DNA from: Blastocladiella emersonii ATCC 22665
Taxonomy: Eukaryota > Blastocladiomycota > Blastocladiomycetes > Blastocladiales > Blastocladiaceae
Assembly: GCA_025594325.1 (NCBI GenBank)
Contig: JANHCV010000004.1
Coordinates: forward strand, 1,674,001 to 1,738,000
DNA: 64,000 nt
Reading direction: 5' to 3'
The notes under the pieces are model-generated. The model saw only the letters and a program-made list of their open reading frames with translations, searched no databases and had not been told where the DNA came from. Made by a program: the position numbers and the translations under genes. The number at the start of each line of letters is the position of its first letter. Within the stretch, counting starts at the first letter, position 1. This document shows, one piece after another, positions 1-9,922 of this stretch.

Positions 1-299
1 TTCCAGGATCAGCGAGGGCTCGCCGTGGTCTCTCAACACACACCATGCTCACCGCGACGCCGCGAGGATTGCGACGCGATGGGCTAGCGAGCTCGACCGA
101 CAGGAACAACGGCGCTTGCGAGTTCCGGTGATGGGAACGCGTGCGCGGCGGGCAGCGGGGGAGTGACATCAGCGGCGCGAACTAATGAAATGGTGGCGCA
201 GCCACGGCAAGGTAACGTCATGTCCTCGCTCTGATCTGAAACGGACCTGAAACAGCAACGCTACGGTTTGTGGACGGTCATTCACCTGTCAATGTCAAG

Positions 300-371
300 G
301 GGGCTGTAGCTCAGTGGTAGAGCGTCTGCTTTGCATGCAGAAGGCCTCGAGTTCGATCCTCGACTGCTCCA
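300..371 (+). tRNA. tRNA-Ala (anticodon UGC), no intron
   Basis: A 72-nt cloverleaf is visible. The D arm is GCTC..GAGC, the anticodon stem TCTGC/GCAGA encloses the loop TTTGCAT (anticodon TGC), and the T arm is TCGAG/CTCGA around TTCGATC. The acceptor stem pairs GGGGCTG with CTGCTCC, with a U6-U67 mismatch, and carries the G3:U70 wobble that identifies alanine tRNAs; the discriminator base is A. CCA is not encoded, as expected in eukaryotes. Internal A and B boxes are intact and a TTTT run follows directly. Confidence 0.97.
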
Positions 372-372
372 C

Positions 373-376
373 TTTT
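373..376 (+). terminator. RNA polymerase III oligo-T terminator of tRNA-Ala
   Basis: A TTTT run begins two bases after the discriminator base of the tRNA, the normal Pol III stop. Confidence 0.75.
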
Positions 377-663
377 CTTGTTCGTACTTTTGCCCCTGGA
401 TCATCGCAAGCAACCGCACGGACCTGACCAACCCGGCCGGCCCGCAGGGGACCAAGACCGGCGGCTTTGACGCACCGAGCCGACGAAGACCCATGAACTT
501 TCTCCACCTCCTTTGCGGCAGATCACTTAACGCTCGACACTGATCGGCCATCGAGCGCCACTGGCGCACCGCGTAACCTCTGACGCACTGGCGCCACAGG
601 CCATCCGAGTTTCGCGGCTCACGGATCCTTGGCCACCGTGCCCCGCGACCACGGCCACGGCCA

Positions 664-670
664 TATAAAG
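664..670 (+). promoter_or_regulatory. TATA box of the secreted-protein gene
   Basis: TATAAAG lies 61 nt upstream of the ATG at 731, in an otherwise GC-rich stretch. This spacing suits a short 5' leader. Confidence 0.6.
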
Positions 671-730
671 CCAGCGTGTCTCTCCTCCCGCAACCCTGCA
701 AACGGCTGGCCGTCCCACGCAATCATCATC

Positions 731-1603
731 ATGCGCTCGATCCTCGTCTCCGTCCTCCTCGCCATCCTGGCCGCGGCCATGGGCGTCAACGCCCGCTTCG
801 GCCAAGAGAAGCCCTCGATCCTCGACGAGGTCGGCGCGCTGTCCAAGCTGCCCGGCGTGCCCGCCGACGGCCGCTTCAACCAGCTGCAGGCTAGCCTGAT
901 CAACGCGCTCCTTGCCGCTGGACCGGCGTGCGGCGTCGCGACCGCCGCGGACGAGGTGCGCTTCACTCGACCGCTACCCATCACCCTTCGCCATCGCTGA
1001 CCCGCCCTCTCCTCCACGATCCAGATCCTCGACCGGTGCAAACAATTCGGCTGTACATCCACCGCACTCCCGCTCGCGCGCAAGCTCATGGCCCTCGAGA
1101 AGAACTTCAACCCGTTCAACGACGGCGCCGCTCCGAACCTGTGCGACGACGCGGTACTGCCCAAGTCGCCCGAGCTGCGCTGCATCGTGCCCGCCATCGA
1201 CCCCGCCGCGGGCGGCAAGGGCGGGATCTCGGCCGCCGAGTACAATGCCAAGGCCGCCGCGCGGCTGCAGGACGCGCTTGCGGGCCGCGTCACCGCCGCG
1301 GCGTGCGCGGGCAAGTCAGTCCGTCAGCTGGCGGTGGATCTTGGGCTCAGGGACTGTGTTGGTTGCGCGCAGCTCGCTGCGGGCGGGTCGACTGTCACGG
1401 CCACTGCAAGCGCGACGGCGACGGCCGCACCTGGCACCGAAACGTGTGCGCCCGCGCAGACGGTGACGCGCACGGTCACCGTGACCGTGGACGCGGCCAC
1501 GACCACGGCCGACTCGCTCAGCCCGACGGATGCGGCGTGCCCGCTGCGCAAGACGGCGACCGTGACCAAGACTGTGACCGTCGACGCTCCCGCTCGCACC
1601 TGA
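731..1603 (+). CDS. predicted secreted protein with Thr/Val-rich tail
   Basis: Join 731..955, 1025..1603 gives 266 aa. The 69-nt intron has a GTGCGC donor and a CCAG acceptor, and splicing keeps the frame. The protein opens with a classical signal peptide (MRSILVSVLLAILAAAMG, cleavage near residue 18-22). A mature domain follows with paired cysteines (around CGVAT, CKQFGCT, LCDDA, RCIVPA, AACAG, DCVGCA). The C-terminal 70 residues are rich in TVT motifs and contain two more cysteines; they may be an O-glycosylated stalk. No GPI signal is evident. I do not recognise the family. A cell-wall or effector-like extracellular role is inference from the leader and composition only. Confidence 0.8.
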
Positions 1604-1630
1604 GCTGCCGCTGAAATACATGAGATTCAT

Positions 1631-3248
1631 TCAATGACGCCCGTGGTGGTGCTCATTGGTCTTGAGCACCTTCCCCAGCTTGCCCGCGATCGCGCGCGGA
1701 TCCCACCCGAGCCCCTTGACGCGCGCGATCCCCGGCCACCGTGCCATCCACGCCATGTCGAGCCCGCGCTCCACGAGCTTGCCGTCGCGGACGTACGCGA
1801 CCTCGACCGCGCCGCCGCCATCGTCCTTCATCTCGCGGCGGCCCGAGCCGTTGTCGTCCACGACCTGGTGCAGGAACGCGCGCGTGCGGCGGTAGAACCA
1901 CGTTGCGTCGCGCGAGAACGGGAGCGCGAGCGGGAAGATGTGGACCTGGTGCTCGTGCACGTCGTGGACCAGGACGGGCGGCGCGCCGGGGATCCGCGCG
2001 AGGTTCGCGGCGAGCAGGACGTTCGGGTCGAGCAGCAGCTCGTCGGTGCCCGTCGAGATGTAGATGGGCGGGAGCGCGGGGGCGCCGGCGCGCCCTTGGT
2101 CCACGACGGCCGAGACGAGGTGCTCGGACGCCGTCATCTCGGCGTGGTCCGCGCGCCCGCAGTACATGGACACCGGGTCGATGGTGCGGTCCGGGCCGCC
2201 CGTGTGTAGGAAGTCGTAGTCGAGGTTCTGCGTGTAGCTCGGCAGGTCCTGCGCCATGTCCGACCACGGCGAAATGAGCACCGCGCCACCCGGCTGTGCG
2301 TACCCGTGGTCGCGCAGGAACAGGAGCAGGGAGATGGCCATGTTCCCGCCCGCGCTGTCGCCCATCACCGTGATGTACTCGGGCGCGATGCCCTCGGTCT
2401 CGGTCAGGTACAGGTACGCGGCCACGGCGTCGTGCAGCGCGTCGGGGAATGCGCATTCGGGCGATAGGCGGTACTCTCTACGGGACAGGCGAGTGAGCGA
2501 ACGTGCCGTGTAAAAAGTGCAAGGGAGCGTACACGCTGAAGACGCGGCGGTCGACGGCGCGGACCAGCGGGCCGAGCAGCGGGCGGTAGCTCGCGACGGT
2601 GCAAAAGACGAACGCGCCGCCGTGAAAGTAGAGCACGACGCGTTTCGGGTCGCACGTCGGGGTCTCCGGGGTCATCCACTCGCCCGTCACCTTCCACGGC
2701 GAGGCGAGGTCGCCGCGAGGGTAGCGTGTCGGGAGCGACGAGCGGGCCACCACGGCGTCGCCGACCTTCTTGCTCTGCGACGGCGGCGCCACGACGCTCG
2801 CGGGATCCTTGCCCTCCGGCACGACCTCGAGCTTCGCGGTCCACTCGCGCGGCTCCAGCTTGATCCCGCGGAGCTGGGACATGATCACGCTCCCGCCGAG
2901 ATTGACCGCCGCCGCCATAATCGCCCGAAGCTGCGGGATCGTGATCTCCTGGCGCTCGAGGAAGCTGCGCATCGTGCGGATCACCGAGTTGACAAGGCGT
3001 GACCGGTTCGGCCGGTCGGGCGCTGCCGCGAGCGACTGTAGAAGCACGGGGAACTGCCGCATGCCGATCTTGAACACGTCGCGGACCACGTCGCGCGAGA
3101 GACCGCTCAGTGGAGACGGAGGGTCTTTGTCTGGCGGCGGCGAGCGGTTCAGGTGCAGCGGGGTTTGCGAGAACCGCCGCGCCGCGTGAGAGGCGACACG
3201 GGCGCGCGAAGCAAGTGCAGGGCGAGCAAGGCGGGTATACATGTTCAT
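1631..3248 (-). CDS. HSL-family alpha/beta hydrolase, copy 1, with mitochondrial-type leader
   Basis: Join complement(1631..2477, 2533..3248) gives 520 aa. The 55-nt intron splits the valine codon before EYRLSP (phase 2). The fold belongs to the hormone-sensitive-lipase (esterase/lipase/arylacetamide deacetylase) group. The oxyanion motif HGGAF is at about 209-213, the nucleophile elbow GDSAGG at 278-283 (Ser280), Asp384 in TDELLLD, and His418 in HQVHIFP, so the triad looks complete. The substrate is unknown but is probably a small ester or acyl chain. The first 30 residues are Arg-rich, lack acids and contain ARRFSQ, which resembles a mitochondrial presequence with a cleavage site. The two paralogues downstream lack this leader. 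It is the most diverged of the three tandem copies. Confidence 0.88.
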
Positions 3249-3392
3249 TCGAATGGCATTGCAGAGAGTTGTTTCAACTCGTTGTGCGGGACTGTTGGGG
3301 TTGGTAGAAAGGGAGGAGGGGAGCCGTCACGCGGGGGCGACCATCGCGTCGCGCGCACGCCGATCACTCACACAATCACTCGCTCTATTCGT

Positions 3393-4848
3393 CTAGCTGC
3401 ACAGGTCGAGATCGGGGATCAAAACCTGGTCACCGCCGATGCACGGAGACCAGCCGTTCATGCCGCCCTTGACTTTGCGGATCCCGGGCCACCGCGGAAG
3501 CCAGGCAGCCTCGAGCCCGCGGCCGTTGATGTGGCCGTTCTGGATCAGCGTCACCTGGTACCCGGGCGTGTCGTTACTGGCGGGGACAACGTGGTTGACG
3601 AAATGCGCGAACCGCTGGTGGAACACGGCCGCGCCCTTGACGTTCGGCGTCATGAACGGGAAGATGTGGACCTCGTACTCGAAAATGTCGTGAACGACGA
3701 CACTCGGCCCGCCGAACATGCGGATCAGGCAGCTGCCGTACAGGATGTGCGCGTCGAGCATCATCTCGTCGCCGCCCGACACCATGTACGTCGGCGGCAT
3801 CGTCTGGAAGTGGCTGCCCGGGTCGCAGATCGGCGACACGAGCCGCTCCGTCTTGGCCATCGCCTCGCGCTCGTCCGCCGTGCGGTGCGCGCCCAGGTAC
3901 ATGGCCACGGCGTCGAGATTCGCGCCGCCCTCGGCGTGCTTGCTGAAGCCACCGAGAATGTCGTAGACGAGGTGCTCTTTCTCGCTCGGCAAGTCGTGCG
4001 TCATGTCGACCCACGGCGAGATGAGAACTTGGGCCGCGGGCGTCGGTAGCTGCAGGTCGCGGAGGAACATGGTCAGGATGCTCGCGAGGTTCCCGCCCGC
4101 GCTGTCGCCCGCCACGACGATGTTCTCGGCGGGAATCTTCTCGACCTGGGTGAGGTACAGGAAGGCCGAGACCGCGTCGTGGAGCGCCGCGGGGAATGGG
4201 TGCTCGGGCGCAAGTCGGTATTCGCTGGAAGAACCGGCCAAGATTAGCAGGGATGCAGGAGGAAACCGTCAGATGCGAGGGATCGTACACGTTAAAGAAC
4301 CGCAGCCCGATCGCCTTGACGAGCGGCGCGAGGAACTTGCGGTACCCGGAGACGTCGTTCATAATGTACGCGCCGCCGTGGAAGAAGAGCACGACGCGCC
4401 CGTCCTTCGGTTCACCGGGTTTGAACGACTTGAGCGCCATCCACTCGCCCGACACGTCCCACACGCGCGGCGCGTCGGCGGACGCATACTTGTCGTGGAC
4501 GTATGGGTCAACGCGGACCACGGGCAGGTCGCCCGACGTCGGCGCGTCGCCAAGAGCGGCGGTCCAGCGTTTGGCCGTGTACGAAAAGCCGCGTGGCGGT
4601 GAGGCGTTGTCCTTTTGAAGCTCGCGCACGCCGTGGAGCGACAGGCCTTTGGCCGAGAGCAGAGTCTGCGCGCCACGGACGATGGCTTCCGTGGTCCGCG
4701 ACCGGTGCGGGCGATCGGAACCCTTCAACAGCCCGCCAACCGCGGCGTTCGCGACGCGTGACAGGACGCGCAGCTTGAGCTTGAGCGGGAGGCTCTCCTC
4801 GTTGCTGGACATGGAGGCGTGCTGGTGCTTCTTGCGCTGGTTCTTCAT
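3393..4848 (-). CDS. HSL-family alpha/beta hydrolase, copy 2
   Basis: Join complement(3393..4224, 4289..4848) gives 463 aa. The single 64-nt intron sits at the same phase-2 position (inside the Val before EYRLAPEHPF) as in the neighbours. HGGAY is at 157-161, GDSAGG has Ser228, and a GDEMMLD aspartate and the VHIFPF histidine follow, so the enzyme should be active. The N terminus is hydrophilic (Lys/His-rich) with no signal peptide; a second Met at codon 13 is an alternative start. It is closer to copy 3 than to copy 1, sharing ASADAPR, DAPTSGDLPVVR and SEKEH. All three copies lie in the same orientation, so tandem duplication is the simplest origin. Confidence 0.88.
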
Positions 4849-5543
4849 GAGGATTGCATGTAGTCTAGCATGGAGGAGACGACATGGGAGGAAGCGGGGG
4901 AGCCACGTCGTGTTTTGAAGCGCGACTGCTTGCTGATGGCGGCGGCGTCGCCGCCTTCCGTACTCGCGTTTGCGCCCTTATAACCGAATCACATCCAGGA
5001 TTATCGCGACCTTCGCCGAAAGCCATCTCCGCTTAAGCAATCCGAGTACATGGCGACGTTGACACTCCGTTAGTTTCGCACCTCGCGCTGAAAGGGCTTG
5101 GTGACTTCACGGATCGGTGCATGCTGTACTGCAGCTACTCGTTCGCATCCCGCAATCATGGATGGCGGCACATTTCCCGTGACACCGACTGATGTTAAGT
5201 GCTCACGGGTGCGTCTGGGCGTCGCGCTTCGCCTTGAAGCCGCCTTGGACAGACGGGTGGTCAACGGCAGGTGCGACGCGTCGTGTTTCAAGTTTGCGTG
5301 ACTCCGCGTCGCGTCTCGCGCCTCACGGCCGACCGATCACCCTGTCCATCAACGCTCACATCCAAGCTCGCTCCAGCGGTATTTCATGGGAGCGGCGGGA
5401 AACCGTGTCCCTCACGGCAGCTCAGGTCTGTGCGGCGGATCATGACACGAAGCCGGGAGATTACAGGAACGTGGCTCTCATTTTGGTCTTCCAAAAATCA
5501 ATCACTCGACTCGTCTCAGTCCACGACAAAAGCGACCACGGTC
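4849..5543. other. intergenic, no gene seen
   Basis: Upstream region of hydrolase copy 2 and downstream region of the broken small gene. Only short open frames without coding bias are present; apart from the TATA box at 4978-4983 I see nothing identifiable. Confidence 0.5.
4978..4983 (-). promoter_or_regulatory. TATA box of hydrolase copy 2
   Basis: TATAAG on the minus strand lies about 130 nt upstream of the ATG at 4848. Confidence 0.45.
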
Positions 5544-5932
5544 TCAACAGCCCTTGTTGAACTCGACGCAGGAGCCGTCGCGGTCATAGTCGCCGTCAAA
5601 GTACCAGTTGATGTACCCGCCGCTCCGAGCAGCTCGAGGTTGAAGGGCTTGTCGCCGTAGTAGACGTCGTACCCGATCGTGTTGCAGATCGTGTACGGGT
5701 GGCGCACCTCGATGTGCATGTGGTTGTACTTACCGCCGACGTTGTGCTTGGACGCGATGCACGCGGCCGCCGAGCGCCAGCCCTTGTCGAGCAACGCCTG
5801 GACGACCTTGGCGATGGCCTCGTCGCGCGGGCCGGGGAGCGCCGTGCCCTACCCGTTGATGTTGATCTCGCCGTTCTCGATCTTCTTGGCGAGGGTGCAG
5901 ATGCCCTCGACGACGGCGAGCATGCTCAGCAT
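5544..5932 (-). pseudogene. broken small cysteine-containing protein gene
   Basis: Minus-strand coding-like sequence starts at the ATG at 5932 (MLSMLAVVEGICTLAKK). An in-frame TAG interrupts it at 5849-5851 after about 27 codons. Past the stop the same frame stays open through a well-biased stretch (LLDKGWRSAAACIASKHN, then HIEVRHPYTICNT). Near 5620 the coding signal moves to another frame, which reads on to INWYFDGDYDRDGSCVEF and ends in two cysteines and a TGA at 5544-5546. A nonsense codon plus a frameshift mean no intact product. A TATAAG on the minus strand at 6139-6144 may be its old promoter. I do not recognise the family. Sequencing error could explain one lesion, less easily both. 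Confidence 0.6.
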
Positions 5933-6730
5933 GCTTTAGGCAAGTGGTGGGGGCGGCGCGGGCGGCGCGGTGAGTCTCGGGTTCCGGCCTACGCGCGCGC
6001 GGCTGTCGTCGTCGCGCTCGACATGCATGGTGTGGTGTGGAGGGCGGTAGGGCGCGGTGGCGGTGGGTGCGGGCGTTAAAGGCCGGCCTTGCTTGATGCT
6101 GACGTCGCTCCTCAAGAGATGCTGAGGATCCGGGGGATCTTATACCCGCCGGGCGAGAACTCGCCTCCCCGCCGCCACACACACGACGACCACCGCGACG
6201 ATGGCCCCCCGCCGCGGCGATGCCAGCCCCCTCACACCAACTTATCCACGTCGGCGTTGCTCATCCTGTATGAGGAGACCGTCCGCTTCGATTGGAGGTG
6301 CTCGAAAGCCGGGCGTGCGCTACGCGGCGGACGCGCACCCAGTTCTAGGGCTCGCTGCCCTCGATCGACGCGGACGGGGACGCGCGTTGCTTGCCCATCG
6401 CCAGCGTTGCCGCCGCCGCATTTGCGGCCGCCATGTAACCGCAGTTTTCCAGGTGCTTGAGTCGGAGTCCCTGAGCGAACGCGGACCTTCCCTTTCCAGC
6501 ACTGCGGCACCAGCGTCAAAACTTCCAGTTTCCACCTCGATCTGGAGGAACGCGGCTCGCCAACGCGGACCCGAGGCGGCGCCATAGTGTGGGCGCGACG
6601 CGCCACACTTGCCGGGCGTCCAGCTGGCCGCTACGGCATTCCTCTACTCGTCAACGACTTGCACAGTAGGCCATCGCATCAAAAAGTCATCTATGTGTAT
6701 GCTGCTCTCGTCCGGGAACATGAGGTAGCT
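5933..6730. other. intergenic, no gene seen
   Basis: Contains the TATAAG element (minus strand, 6139-6144) upstream of the broken gene. The remainder has only shadow-like short frames. Confidence 0.45.
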
Positions 6731-8192
6731 CTACTCGGCCGAATCGGGGATCAGCGAGTCCAGGGCCGCCGCAGTCGGCGCCCAGTCGAGGTCCTTGACC
6801 GCCTTGATCCCGTCCCAGCGCGCGAGCCACGCCTCCTCGGCGCCGCGCGCGATGATCTTGCCGGCCTCGAAGATGGTCGCCTGCACGCCCGCGGCGCTGG
6901 GCGCCGTCACGACGTGGTTGGCAAAGTACGCTGCGCGCTCGCGGAACCGCGCCGCGTCCGCGCTGTCGGGCGTCATGAACGGGAATACGTGCACGTTGTA
7001 CAGCGAGATGTCGTGGACGAGCACGCTGGGCGCGCCGGGGATCCGCGACAGGTTGGCGGCGAACAGGATGTTCGAGTCGAGCAGCATCTCGTCGCCGCCC
7101 GTCGCGATGAAGGTCGGCGGCAGGGCGCGCGACGCGTGGCCCACGTCGGCGATCGGGGACACGAAGCGCTCGGTCTTGACGATCGCGACCTGCTCCTCGT
7201 GCGACCGGTGCGCGCCGAGGTACATGGACACGGCGTTGAAGTCGCCGCCGCCCTCGGCCGACTTGCTGAACCCGCCGAGAATGTCGTACTCGGCGTGCTC
7301 CTTCTCGCTCGGCAGATCGTGCAGCATGTCGACCCACGGCGAGATCAGGATCTGTGCCGCCGGCATCGCGTGGCCGTGGTCGCGGAGGAACATGGTCAGG
7401 ATGTTCGCGAGGTTCCCGCCGGCGCTGTCGCCCGCGACGATGACGTTCTCGGCGGGGATCTTCTCGACCTGCGTGAGGTAGAAGAAGGCCGAAATGGCGT
7501 CGTCGAGCGCGGCGGGGAACGGGTGCTCGGGCGCCAGCCGGTACTCGCTACGTGGACGAGCAATACGTTAGTCGAGCCATCTCGGGTCGGGAGAGTGCAG
7601 AAACGTACACGCTGAAGAGACGTATTCCCATCTCCTTGACGAGCGGCGCGAGGAACGCGCGGTACCCGGCCACGTCGTTGAGGATGTACGCGCCGCCGTG
7701 GAAGAAGAGCACGACGCGCTCGTTCTTCGGGTCGGCAGCCTCGAACCCCTTGGGCGCCATCCACTCGCCCCACAGGTCCCACGACCGCGGTGCGTCCGCC
7801 GACGCGTACTTTTCGTGGACCGGCGACTCGAAGCGGACGACGGGCAGGTCGCCCGACGTCGGCGCGTCGCCGAGCGCCGCGGTCCACTCCTTTTTGTCAA
7901 AGTCGAACCCGCGCGGCATCGGCGCCATGCCGTTCTGCAGGCCGCGCGCGCGGTGGACCGTGATCCCCTTGGCCGACATCATGGCCTGCGCGCCGCGCAC
8001 GAACGCCTCGGTCTTGCGGCTCCGGTGCGGGCGGGTGGGGCCGCCGACGAGGCCGCCGATGGCCGCGCGAGCGACGCGGGACAGGACACGCAGCTTGAAG
8101 CCGAGCGGGATGTGCTCCTCGGCCGTCGGGACCGCGCGGGTCTCGGTGATGGGGATCTCCGTGGGCGTCGCCGAGTTCTCCGTTGTCGTCAT
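6731..8192 (-). CDS. HSL-family alpha/beta hydrolase, copy 3
   Basis: Join complement(6731..7547, 7609..8192) gives 466 aa, with a 61-nt intron at the shared phase-2 site before EYRLAPEHPF. HGGAY is at 165-169, GDSAGG contains Ser236, and the GDEMLLD aspartate and HVFPF histidine complete the triad. I start at the ATG at 8192 (MTTTENSATP); the open frame continues upstream only with a non-ATG codon. There is no signal peptide or membrane segment. It is the nearest paralogue of copy 2, from which it is separated by the broken small gene. A cytosolic esterase or lipase role is inferred from the family. Confidence 0.88.
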
Positions 8193-8440
8193 GTTTACAT
8201 GCAAGTCTATGCTCTTGAGGAGCTAGAGCGGCGGGCGAGGGCGCCGCCGGTTTTGAGGGGACCCGAGTCGCCCGGGTCGATGGAAACCCTTCCGCCTTAC
8301 GTGGCGCTGGCGCCGGCGCCGCCTCGGCCCGCGATTGCCGAGCCGGATATAAATGTACAGGTGGGGGCCGACCACTGGGGCCACGTATTGTGGGGCATCA
8401 TGTATGAAAATGTGGGAGTGTGATGTAGTGGGTGATGGGG

Positions 8441-9669
8441 TTACAGGTCGAGGTCGGCGTCCGGATCGTCGTCGTCAAAGTCATCCTCGAGATCCAGCTC
8501 GTAGTGGATCACACCGCTACTGACGCTCGAGCTGGAGCTAGCGGTGCCGGGCTGGTCCGAGATCTGCATCTTCATGAACGGCAACACGACGCGCTCCTTG
8601 GCCTCGCGCTGGCGGTCCGTGAGCCGGAGGTTGAACGAGAGCCCAGCGGTCGGGTCCGTCGCGTCGGACTTGGACGACGCTGCGGCAGCGACGGGCGCGG
8701 CGAGGGTGGCTGCCGCAGTCGCGGCGGTCGCTGCAGTGGCAAACGAGACGGTGCGACCCGCTGGTGGTGCTCCGTCCGCGTTGCCCTGCTCGGGGAACGG
8801 CGCGATGCAAGCACTCGGTGGCGAGCCCGCGGTCCGAAGCACGACCGATTCGCGTACAAGCTTGCCCGAGCGCAGCCGCCGGCTGTAGACGTGCACCACG
8901 ACGGCGCTCGCGTCGTTGGCCTGCGTATCAAGCCCGAGATCGTGCGCCGCACGATCCACGACGACGCGGAGCTCGCGCGTCGCCTGGTGGTAGTTGGCGA
9001 TCGTAAGCGTCGTCGGCGCAATGTACGCGAGACTCTCAGCGAGCTCGGCGCTGCTGAACGGCGCGAACCGCTCGCTGGCACCAAAAACGAGCGTGGAAGT
9101 GCCAGGCAGGATCGAGGTGACGATACCGTTGAGGTCCCGCGCAAGCGATGGTGGCGAAGGGGCCACGAGTGCGAGGGTGGCGACGTGGTCGATCACGACG
9201 AGGGTGTTTGGGTCTAGACGATGCACGCGGGTCAGCGTAGTCGATTACTTGTGGATGAGCGGGACTGTGCACCTCGGGAAACCGCCTTCTCGAGCGGCTG
9301 CGCGACCGCTGACCGGAAGAAGCTCGCGTCCGAGGTGAACGGCAGTAAAGAGCCCACGTCAATCAGCGTCAGGAGCGATGCGTCCTTGCTCGCAGCAGTT
9401 CCCTGGCCGAGAAGCTTCTGCCACGTCGCGACCGAGTGCTCGACGCAGAAGACAACGACGCGCTGCTGGCTACACATCGTTCATTGATCAGAAACATACA
9501 CGATGACCCCTTAAAGCCTCAGTATGCACCGTGCAAGGCTGGCTCGCGCAAACTCGACGACAACGGGGAGGCCCGACTGGGCGACCGAGTCAAACACAGC
9601 GACGCAGGGCGTCGCCTCCTTGCCGGCGATGAGCCGCTCCAAATGCGTTTGCTTAAATGTTGCAGTCAT
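8441..9669 (-). CDS. ELP5: Elongator complex subunit Elp5 (Iki1 domain)
   Basis: Join complement(8441..9213, 9273..9469, 9530..9669) gives 369 aa with introns of 59 and 60 nt, both splicing in frame. The N terminus (HLERLIAGKEATPCVAVFDS) matches the RecA-like Elp5 fold. The C terminus has the Iki1 signature: LSFNLRLTDRQREAKERVVLPF, then a GVIHYELD strand and an acidic tail ending DDDDPDADLDL. Elp5 forms the Elp456 hetero-hexameric ring with Elp4 and Elp6, which binds tRNA during wobble-uridine (cm5U) modification. An Ala-rich linker separates the fold from the tail. It is divergent with the deacetylase gene, 253 bp between starts. Confidence 0.9.
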
Positions 9670-9922
9670 TCGTTTTCATAGCACTACGCGGTCGCTTGGG
9701 AGAGGGTCGGCCGCCTCGAACGAAAACTCGAGAGACAGGCGATACAAAACACGTGAGGTGGTTTCGAATGATTCTTGACCGCTTTGTGCGCTCGACGTCT
9801 CACGCTCCCGCGCAATACCGCACTGAATGCCCATGAAACTTTTGGAATAGGCGCAACTTGCTGCATCGAATCCAGAACTACTATCTCCGTCATTATCGCG
9901 CATCTGGCTCGTTCCCGAAACC

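Noticed and set aside
8341-8352. GATATAAATG as a TATA box
   Set aside because: It lies between two minus-strand genes, reads TATAAAT only on the plus strand, and no plus-strand gene follows.
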